The notes beneath the pieces were generated by a model. The model had not been told where the DNA came from. It saw only the letters and a program-made list of their open reading frames with translations, and searched no databases. 64,000 bases of DNA from Dendrophyllia cribrosa. Lineage: Eukaryota; Cnidaria; Anthozoa; Scleractinia; Dendrophylliidae. The DNA lies in contig JAJLRJ010000006.1 in NCBI GenBank assembly GCA_024195265.1, forward strand, positions 14,691,639 to 14,755,638, read 5' to 3'. Every line of letters begins with the position of its first letter. Within the stretch, counting starts at the first letter, position 1. Below, piece after piece: positions 57,006-64,000 of this stretch. A program made the position numbers and the translations under genes.

Positions 57006-57419
57006 TATACGTACATGCGTTTGATTGATTGTATCCTGTGATAAAAATAGGCATAGAAAAGTTGTTGAATATCTTTACATCTGACCACTGCCGCTGACAG
57101 TAGTAAAAACAGCAGTTCTACTTTGCACTTTGATCAGCCGATATAATGTAATACATATATTGTGCAAGAGAACATTTACGGTCACGTAGCATTACTGGCA
57201 CACACCCAGACACTGTCTGCATTACCAGACACATTATTGTCTGTGCCATTTCACTAACTCCATTGCACTGGACACTTATGCCGTGTTTACACTTGAGGTT
57301 TTTACTGCGGTATCGAAGTTTACTACTTTTCTTCAGTGTAAACGGCAACTAATACCTCGGTAAATGCCGCCAGCCAAAGACAATAGAAATTTGACTAAGG
57401 TAAATGTTGTAATTACGCC

Positions 57420-57870
57420 CGGGGAAGGTACTCCCATATATGAGCTATATAGGTATGTGCCGCTGTGAAGGGTATGGTTTTCAGGCGGTTTAGTCTGGGA
57501 TAGGGTTTAGTTATCATGAGATTTTTGGTCTAGAATAGGGTATCATTTTCCGCTAAACTGATCAATTGCGTGAAGAATTTAGTCTAGACAAGGTTTGCTG
57601 CCAAATGGCATTTAAAAATCGGTACGGCGGGCAGTACAGCATTTTCGCTGACCCCTGTTAACTAATAGCTGTGATAGTGAACGAATTTCTGGAAAATAGC
57701 GAGTCTGGAATAGGTCTAGGATAGGGTAGGGTTTTTTGGTGTTTAGTCTAGAATAGGGTTGCAAAATGCAGCTAAAATGGTCTAGTATAGGTTAAGGGTC
57801 TCAGAGTCCCAGCGGCACACCCCCACCCAAACATTTGCAGAGTACCCCCCCCCCCCCCCCCCCCCCCGGG
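57420..57870. repeat. TACTCCC / AGGTATGTGCCG repeat, copy 3
   Basis: GGGGAAGGTACTCCCATATA, TATAGGTATGTGCCGC, several TCTAG(A/T)ATAGG units, ending in a C-run of about 26 at 57845-57868. Confidence 0.65.
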
Positions 57871-57905
57871 TAATTACGCTGTGATCAAGCATGGTTTAGG
57901 TCTAT

Positions 57906-59498
57906 AAACCACAGGCAGCCCAACCGTGGTGTGTGAGTCACATCAAATTGCAGATTCGAAGCCGCTACACAGTAATGAAATATAGGTAAAAATACGATTT
58001 GTCACGGAATTGAGAAGCGATAGAAAAATCAAAAATATTACACAATATAGACTTCTTACCTTTACTTTATTGTCCCTTGATGTGTCCTAACCGGTTTAAA
58101 TGCATTTTTACCACTTTTGTCACTCGCCCCACTATCCACTATAAAAGAAGGGAAGGCTGGCGACTGGAAAAGCGAAGCTCAACGCGAAAAAGCCAATAAA
58201 ATTACAATAAATGAACTTATCCGCTCCAAATTGCGAGCAGCAGGACCGTACACAACGTAGTTACCTATCCATTGCTCTCTGGTTTCCAAATTTCATCGCA
58301 ACCGCCCGAGAATCGCTCATTTCCCAGCTCAAACATGACCATTTCGCTTCGCCATTATGCGTGCAACCGACGGATCGTCCACCAGATTCAAAAGTGTAGC
58401 TTGGCGTCCGCGCCTGATTAACAAAATAACACTTCATCGGGGGAGGGGCGGTACTATTGCTCTATATGCAAATCAACACGGCGAGAGGGTCCAGTGCGTT
58501 CAATTAATAGATCGGGATAACGCAGGATAGCGGTGAATAGAACTACTTAAAAGACTTGGAGGGCTATGTACAGAAAAAGTGAAATGAAGTTGAATTTTAG
58601 ATCTGAGAAAAACTGTTGTGTGATGTAGGATAGCTCTGAATAGAACCGTTGAAAGGACCGTGAAATATAATGTTGAATTTTCGCTCTGAAAAGAACTGTT
58701 CAAGGATAGCTCTGATAAGAACTGTTAAGGATAGCTCTGAAAAGAACTGTTGTATGATCGCGCTGAAAAGAACGGTTGAAAGAAGGCAGAAAAAGAACTG
58801 TTTTGGCTGACAATATACCCAGATGGTCCAGACGAACTGCTTTTTAAAGCGAGCGGACGTTTGATCTGAAACCCGATCACGTTTGCGGTTTCCGGTCAAA
58901 TTGAACGCACTGGATCCTCTCGCCGTGTTGATTTGCATATAGAGCAATAATACCGCCCCTTCCCCGATGAAGTGTTATTTTGTTAATCAGGCGCGGACGC
59001 CAAGCTACACTTTTGAATCTGGTGGACGATCCGTCGGTTGCACGCATAATGGCGAAGCGAAATGGTCAAGTTTGAGCTGGGAAATGAGCGATTCTCGGGC
59101 GGTTGCGATGAAATTTGGAAACCAGAGAGCAATGGATAGGTAACTACGTTGTGTACGGTCCTGCTGCTCGCAATTTGGAGCGGATAAGTTCATTTATTGT
59201 AATTTTATTGGCATTTTCGCGTTGAGCTTCGCTTTTCCAGTCGCCAGCCTTCCCTTCTTTTATAGTGGATAGTGGGGCGAGTGACAAAAGTGGTAAAAAT
59301 GCATTTAAACCGGTTAGGACACATCAAGGGACAATAAAGTAAAGGTAAGAAGTCTTTATTGTGTAATATTTTCGATTTTTCTATCGCTTCTCAATTCCGT
59401 GACAAATCGTATTTTTACCTATATTTCATTACTGTGTAGCGGCTTCGAATCTGCAATTTGATGTGACTCACACACCACGGTTGGGCTGCCTGTGTATA
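57906..59498. mobile_element. Foldback element with 600-bp inverted arms
   Basis: Left arm 57906-58505 and right arm 58899-59498 are inverse complements with only a few substitutions. Each arm contains an open frame of 62 codons (58211-58399 plus, 59005-59193 minus; MNLSAPNCEQQDRTQRSYLS), identical except for His/Leu at one position; it is not a recognisable protein. The 393-bp spacer is built of short tandem repeats. Structure is like Foldback/TIR-rich elements; no target duplication was identified. Confidence 0.85.
58610..58805. repeat. Tandem repeats of ATAGCTCTGAAAAGAACTGTT in the foldback spacer
   Basis: Six or so variable units of about 25-35 bp built on GCTCTGAAAAGAACTGTT. They lie between the long inverted arms. 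Confidence 0.8.
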
Positions 59499-59624
59499 AA
59501 CGAGATTAAAATCACAGATATATCCGCTTGCGGTGGCATACTATTTCACTTCCCGCAAATGTTCAGATCGATTTATTTGTAATAGTAATAGTGGTAGCCC
59601 CTAATGAAGCTTTGTTTTGCAATA

Positions 59625-59765
59625 TTGGGCACTATTATATTTCACTCTTATTTTATTTGCTTCTGCTGCTGTTTTTCTGCCGTAAGGATCAGCCTGCCGA
59701 TTCTTTTGTTTCACCTTAACGCAACATTACTGAGATCCGTATAGCCGTAAAATTTAGACATAATC
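59625..59765 (+). repeat. Fragment of the family forming the 34-kb palindrome arms
   Basis: AATATTGGGCACTATTATAT, TTTCACTC...TTTTTCTGCCGTAAGGATCAG and GCCTGCCGATTC follow the same order as 34282-34390. Confidence 0.45.
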
Positions 59766-59807
59766 ACTTACGTTTAATAGCATTTTCTGTCACCTTTTCT
59801 TATATCA

Positions 59808-59858
59808 CCCCTCACCCCTCACCCCCGACCTCTCACCCCTCACCCCCACCCCTCATAC
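59808..59858. repeat. CACCCCTCACCCC minisatellite
   Basis: Inverse of the 51.2/55.1-kb G-rich minisatellite. Confidence 0.85.
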
Positions 59859-60535
59859 AAAGTCTCATGCTCGAAGAAGAAAAAATGACACTGAGCAGTA
59901 CTTAATGTACGGCGACTACGGCGGTATAGCAGGTTGCAATGTTGAGATTCCAGCCGGACGGGGTTTGGATTTTGTCCCGGTCCCAATCAAAACCAAAGCT
60001 TTTGGTATTCCCAGTCCACCTCTAATAACGGCCACTTCCCCATAACCGCCAGTTGTTCTACTGGTAAAACGAGACCAGTACAGATTGGGTTAGACCAGCT
60101 TTTTAACATACATGTAGAAAACGTTCTCACACAATGCATATCTAAGTTCATTTACAAAGACATCCCCACAGTTAAGGGAAATTAGTTTCCAGCCTGAGGC
60201 AGGCTACCTTCTCCAGCCCCACTCTAGCGGCCCCTTCCATTCTGGCTGGAAAGCTAACATAGTTAATTACAGCATCACAGCTGGGACCAAAGTACCCAGC
60301 TATTATGTACACTGAGATCTGCAAAATCAAAGTCTTTCACAAATGACTAGTCCGCCATCCACTAGGTATAACAACTGGGATCAAACGGCCCGTTTGTGAA
60401 GCCGCAACCAGCTAATTGTTACTTGTAACTTCTGGAAACTTTATACAAACTTGCAAAAAAAAACTAATGTGCTCGATTTGGTTGCCAGGCTACTATTATT
60501 ACTCTGTCAAACTGCTCTGTTTAGAGGTACGAGCC
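59859..60535. other. No gene seen
   Basis: Nothing coding or repetitive recognised. Confidence 0.4.
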
Positions 60536-60636
60536 GGTACAGTCAAACCGGATGTTCTTTAGCAGGCAACTTTGCAAACTTCCGCCGCAACATTAGTTTT
60601 TTGATTGACAGTTTGCTTCGAGCAAGTTGGAAGTTA

Positions 60637-61084
60637 AGGCGCTGTTACACTAGGCAATACTTCGTGTAACTTGTCTCGCAACAACTAAAAACCGTGCGTT
60701 GCGATGCTGCGAGACAAGTTGCCTGGAGGGTGTTACACTGGGCAATGTTTCTTGCAATCGACGGTGACGAACAGCGGAGAGGACTGGTCCCGGACTGGTA
60801 CGATTACAAAAGGAGCAATTTCATTGGCTGAAGTCACAAAACGTTGCGACACAAGTTGCAGGAAACATGTTACACTTCGCAACGCTTGAAAAATTCGTTG
60901 CGGCGTGGCGAGAATCGTTGCGAAAAGTAGAACCGACTTCTACTTCTCGCAACGATTGCGGCAACAAAAAAATCGCGAGAATTGTTTGTTGCGGGGTATG
61001 TTACACTGGGCAGTTCATGCAACTTGTGTCGCAACAAAATTGCAAGACAAGTTGCACGAAACATTGCCTAGTGTAACACCGCCT
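60637..61084. mobile_element. Harbinger-type MITE in the left TIR, TTA duplication
   Basis: AGGCGCTGTTACACTAGGCA and inverse, TTA on both flanks. The intact right TIR of the host shows the uninterrupted sequence. Internal TGTTACACTGGGCA motifs recur. Confidence 0.85.
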
Positions 61085-61763
61085 TTACGCGAGCAAGTTG
61101 CAACTTCCGCGAGCAAGTTCCTATTTCAAACTTGTTGTCAGTTGCAAATATTAATTGCGAATTTTGTGAAAACACGTCCTTCTTCGGTTATGGCTCACGT
61201 ACATCGCAATAATACCACCTCGGATGAGAAAAGAGAGAGAATAATTGCCTTGTGGTCGTCTGGTGTAAAGCAAGAACAAATCGCATTGTTGGATTATCAA
61301 GGCAAACCGTATCCAATATTGTAAACATATTTTTACAACACGACAGGGCCGTAGCAAGCCTTAAAAACTGGGGGGGGGAGGGGGGGGGGTACAAATGTTT
61401 CGGACCCAATGGACGGGCTTCTGCCCGTCCCTCACCTTCTAGGGGGGTCCGGGGGCATGCACCCCCGAAAATGTTTGAAAATGAAACACCGGAAACTGCA
61501 TTTTCCAGCATTTTGGGCTTTTAAATTTCAAGTTTTTGGTAGATGAAAACTCTTTATAAACTGGCACATATTTATTCAAAGCACAGCACATTTCCATGAT
61601 CCAAAAGGCTTACGTAGTGAAGTAATTACACATGATCACACAAACATCAATATCTATTTCCATAGATTTTTCTTATACTCCCGATAAAATGCTAATAACA
61701 GTTGCAAAAAACAATCATTGAGAAGCACAACAGTTGAACAGAGTCAATTCAGTGGTACTTTCT

Positions 61764-62027
61764 CTGGGGCGGATCCAGTATCTCAGCAGAAAGGGGCCTG
61801 TAGGGGGGTCCTGGGGGCATCCTCCCCCGGAAAATTTTGAAATTTCAAGTCCTCGGAAACGCGATTTCCGCCATTCTGAGGCCAAGTCAGCGCGTTTTAA
61901 TATCTCATTTTTTAAAGTTAAAATGCGATTCTGTATTTATTTTATATTTTTACAAGTTTTTGACGTTAGCTGTTTTAATTTAGGGGGTTCGATCGAAGCC
62001 CCCGAATCCCCCCTAGATCCGCCCCAG
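61764..62027. mobile_element. MITE CTGGGGCGGATCCAG, CTTTCT duplication
   Basis: CTGGGGCGGATCCAG and inverse CTAGATCCGCCCCAG; 6-bp CTTTCT directly on both sides. Contains GGGGGTCCTGGGGGCATCC. Confidence 0.75.
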
Positions 62028-62163
62028 CTTTCTACACTGTATCAGCAAACCAATGAATATTGAAAAAAGTAAAACACTTTGGAATGTCAATTACGAAACA
62101 AAAGACCGACTGTCTCTGTATCTTGAACCAGCAACTGTTTCACCTGTCAGTCATCAAAGAAAG

Positions 62164-62493
62164 TTAAATTGTCTGAGTTGCCTTAGAGGCAAACACAGAC
62201 TTCATCGGAAGGTCGTTCTTTGAAAACTTCCCAAACAATTGCTTGCACCGCTGGTTGTCTCCCACAAACAAATTGGCAACTTCCACCATGTCCAAACCAT
62301 CTGCAAATTTCTCGTGGACATGCAGACTAAGCATGAGGTGATTGAGCCTGGCCTCTCCCATGGTTGAACGCAAGTTGGTCTTGACACGCTTTAAGGCGGG
62401 GGTCCACATGAACGCTATTTTTCCGCCACTTGACATGGCTTTAATAGAAATATCTTGTTCACGTTTCAAGCAATCCAAAAACTCTCTGCTCAT
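62164..62493 (-). pseudogene. hAT transposase C-terminal (dimerisation) fragment
   Basis: 109 codons, MSREFLDCLKREQDISIKAM to the C-terminus. The block STMGEARLNHLMLSLHVHEK then LDMVEVANLFVGDNQR is the hAT family C-terminal dimerisation region (also seen in ZMYM-type domesticated relatives). An ATAG just upstream of the frame could be the 3' splice site of an upstream exon. The catalytic DDE part is not found in the window. Confidence 0.65.
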
Positions 62494-63413
62494 TTCATGA
62501 ATCTATGTTATGGGGTGTTTTGTAAATTTTTGGGTATATTAGGGAGGAAATAGTTTTTCTCAAAGGATTTGTAAAATTTAGAGAAATAAGAAATATTGGA
62601 GATTTAGTGAAGTTTTAAAATTAGAATTTGTAGTTAAAAATTAATAGGCGGACACCAAGTTAGTCCACTAACAACCTGGGGTTGTTAGTGCGTGGGTATC
62701 AACTGTCTGTTGGTGTTCCAAAAATCATTTTCTTTTTACTTCTATCCCTTCTTTTAACCTCTTCAAATTTCATTCAAATTCATGTTTATCCCCGTCTTAA
62801 GGCGGAGAAGAAGCGCTCGCTGATGGCGTTGGTAGCTGACATGACAAGTATAAGCTTACTAAGGGTGCAAATCTCACTCAGTAGGAGTTTGCGACCATTT
62901 CCGAGTGACTAAAATCAGTTTTATTTTCAACATTTTATATTTGTGTTTTTAATTTTTTTTTTCTGCTACGGCCCTGCACGAGACATATTTTCTTGGTAAA
63001 CCTGGCTGGAAGGAACGAACAGTTTCTACTCCAGGCATCGTAGAGTTTGTGGAATACTGCAAGGTAACCTGACCAAGTACTTTCAATTCAGAAATCTGGC
63101 AACTGACAACAAGTTTGAAATAGGAACTTGCTCGCGAAAGTTGCAACTTGCTCGCACAACTTCCAACTTGCTCGAAGCAAACTGTCAATCAAAATGCCGA
63201 TGTTGCGGCGGAAGTTTGCAAAGTTGCCCGTAAAAGAACATCCGATTTGACTGTAACTTTAAGAATGCTGGATTACTCTTGGACGTTAAATGAGCCGTGA
63301 AATTAGAAAGCGTTTATTTTTTAAAAGAATAAAAGTCAAATTGAGTTTCGTCTTTTCCATATATAGGTATATAGATAACTACTGTCAGTTACGTTTAAAA
63401 TTAACGTTTACTG

Positions 63414-63799
63414 AGGCCCCGTCCACACGTATACGTTTACGTTCGTAAACGCATATTTTTTTATGCGTTTAGGCCTCCCGTCCACACGTAAACGATGAAA
63501 ACGGTCACCCTAAACGGATATTTTCGAAAACGCTCTCCAAAGTGGATATTTTCGAAAACGCCGTTTACCCGTTTACGTGTGGACAGCGTAAACGGATATT
63601 TTCGTAAACGCTGATGTCATAGCTGTTTATGGCGCATGCTCAAGTTATCTAGCGCATGCTCAATGCAGTTTTTTTAGCGTTTACGTGTGGACAGGTGAAA
63701 ACGAATCGTAAACGATGGCTGGCTTCGTGTGGACGGGAGCGTTTTAGATAAAAAAAAATATGCGTTTACGAACGTAAACGTATACGTGTCGACGGGCCT
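63414..63799. mobile_element. MITE with AGGCCCCGTCCACACGTATA ends
   Basis: GTCCACACGTATACGTTTAC at the left; the right end is the near inverse GTAAACGTATACGTG...GACGGGCCT. Host of a related nested MITE. Confidence 0.75.
63470..63745. mobile_element. Nested MITE with CTCCCGTCCACACG ends
   Basis: CTCCCGTCCACACGTAAACG versus GTGTGGACGGGAG. Shares GTCCACACG with its host, so probably a member of the same superfamily inserted into a relative. Confidence 0.65.
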
Positions 63800-64000
63800 G
63801 AAGGGTAACATCAAAAGATCTGCAGAGTGACGCCTTGTGAAAGAGTTCAGGTATGTGTATTTTAAACAAATAAACACGAAAGTGAGTGATGATAAATAGA
63901 GTCATAACATCACAAAGAAAAGCTAGATGCATTGAGTGGGAATAAATAAATAAGTTAATTAGGTGAGCAGCCACTGACAACTAAACGAAACGATGGAAGC

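Larger units (their letters stand above)
61344..62976 (-). mobile_element. hAT-type element, CAGGGCCGTAGC ends, 5-bp duplication CACGA
   Basis: CAGGGCCGTAGCA at the left and TGCTACGGCCCTG at the right, CACGA on both flanks. The interior has GGGGGTCCGGGGGCATGC and a minus-strand transposase fragment. Itself interrupted by a MITE at 61764-62027. Confidence 0.8.
61190..63062 (+). pseudogene. Tc1/mariner-like transposase N-terminus, interrupted
   Basis: MAHVHRNNTTSDEKRERIIA leads into an HTH region; one frameshift near 61290 is needed to reach GLSRQTVSNIVNIFLQHD, a paired-type second helix. The frame breaks at the hAT insertion (61344-62976) and resumes after it with RDIFLGKPGWKERTVSTPG and IVEFVEYCK. 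HTH followed by a basic RTVSTP-type linker is the usual start of Tc1-type transposases. The DDE domain is missing, so the transposon is a dead, internally deleted copy. Confidence 0.6.
60540..63253 (+). mobile_element. Tc1/mariner-type transposon, TA target duplication, broken by two insertions
   Basis: CAGTCAAA(C/T)CGGATGTTCTTT at the left and its inverse at the right, TA on both flanks. TIRs extend about 170 bp through CCGCAACAT and GAGCAAGTTGCAACTT; the left TIR is split by a Harbinger-type MITE. The transposase gene starts at 61190 and is interrupted by a hAT element. Confidence 0.8.

Noticed and set aside
56592..57041. 149-codon plus-strand frame with internal duplication
   Set aside because: The translated repeat is explained by a 192-bp tandem duplication inside a TIR element; no protein family recognised.
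58211..59193. Two nearly identical 62-codon frames as possible gene pair
   Set aside because: They are mirror positions of the foldback arms, so their identity is due to the arms; no domain is visible.

Overview
The window looks like metazoan intergenic and intronic DNA, most probably from a cnidarian such as a stony coral. That is an inference from several signs: AT-rich sequence, a single multi-exon gene with long introns, very high density of short inverted-repeat transposons of many superfamilies, LINE tails, hammerhead-type ribozyme motifs, and no operon, rRNA or bacterial-type gene. No species call can be made from the sequence alone.

One intact protein-coding gene is supported. It is on the minus strand from 28230 to 16730, has seven coding exons, and encodes a 327-residue 2-oxoglutarate/Fe(II)-dependent dioxygenase of the isopenicillin N synthase-like family. 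All splice junctions are GT-AG, the reading frame is continuous, and the metal ligands H212, D214 and H269 and the R284-x-S286 motif are present. About 90 per cent of the gene is intron, and the introns are full of mobile elements: a 2.07-kb TTA-flanked element in intron 1, a 1.66-kb element with a decayed DUF3504/Crypton-like ORF in intron 5, and nested MITEs in intron 6. Intron 1 also carries a complete hammerhead ribozyme core at 27129-27083, in the sense orientation of the gene.

Layout. 1-16.7 kb: gene-poor; a 3.3-kb element with long inverted arms containing a dead LINE tail (2.0-5.3 kb), a hammerhead-like relic and a tRNA-like/SINE head (6.2-6.5 kb), a perfect-TIR MITE (7.6 kb), two Tc1/mariner-like MITEs (14.2 and 15.0 kb). 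16.7-28.2 kb: the dioxygenase gene. 28.2-44.5 kb: more MITEs, a nearly perfect 806-bp palindrome (33.8-34.6 kb), decayed SGNH-like and P2X7-like fragments, a Harbinger-type MITE (39.4 kb), tandem repeats. 44.6-55.1 kb: two direct copies of an unusual 3.9-kb TIR element with 9-bp target duplications and no obvious gene; the left copy is interrupted by a 5'-truncated LINE with its own 11-bp target duplication. 55.4-60 kb: cluster of palindromic MITEs and a 1.6-kb foldback element with 600-bp arms. 60.5-63.3 kb: a Tc1/mariner-like element with a hAT element inserted in its transposase gene, a further MITE inside that, and a Harbinger-type MITE in its left TIR. 63.4-63.8 kb: one MITE nested in another.

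The genes do not form a pathway: apart from the dioxygenase everything recognisable is transposon-derived. The points most worth follow-up are the sense-oriented intronic hammerhead ribozyme, the 3.9-kb element pair, and the long near-identical inverted repeats.
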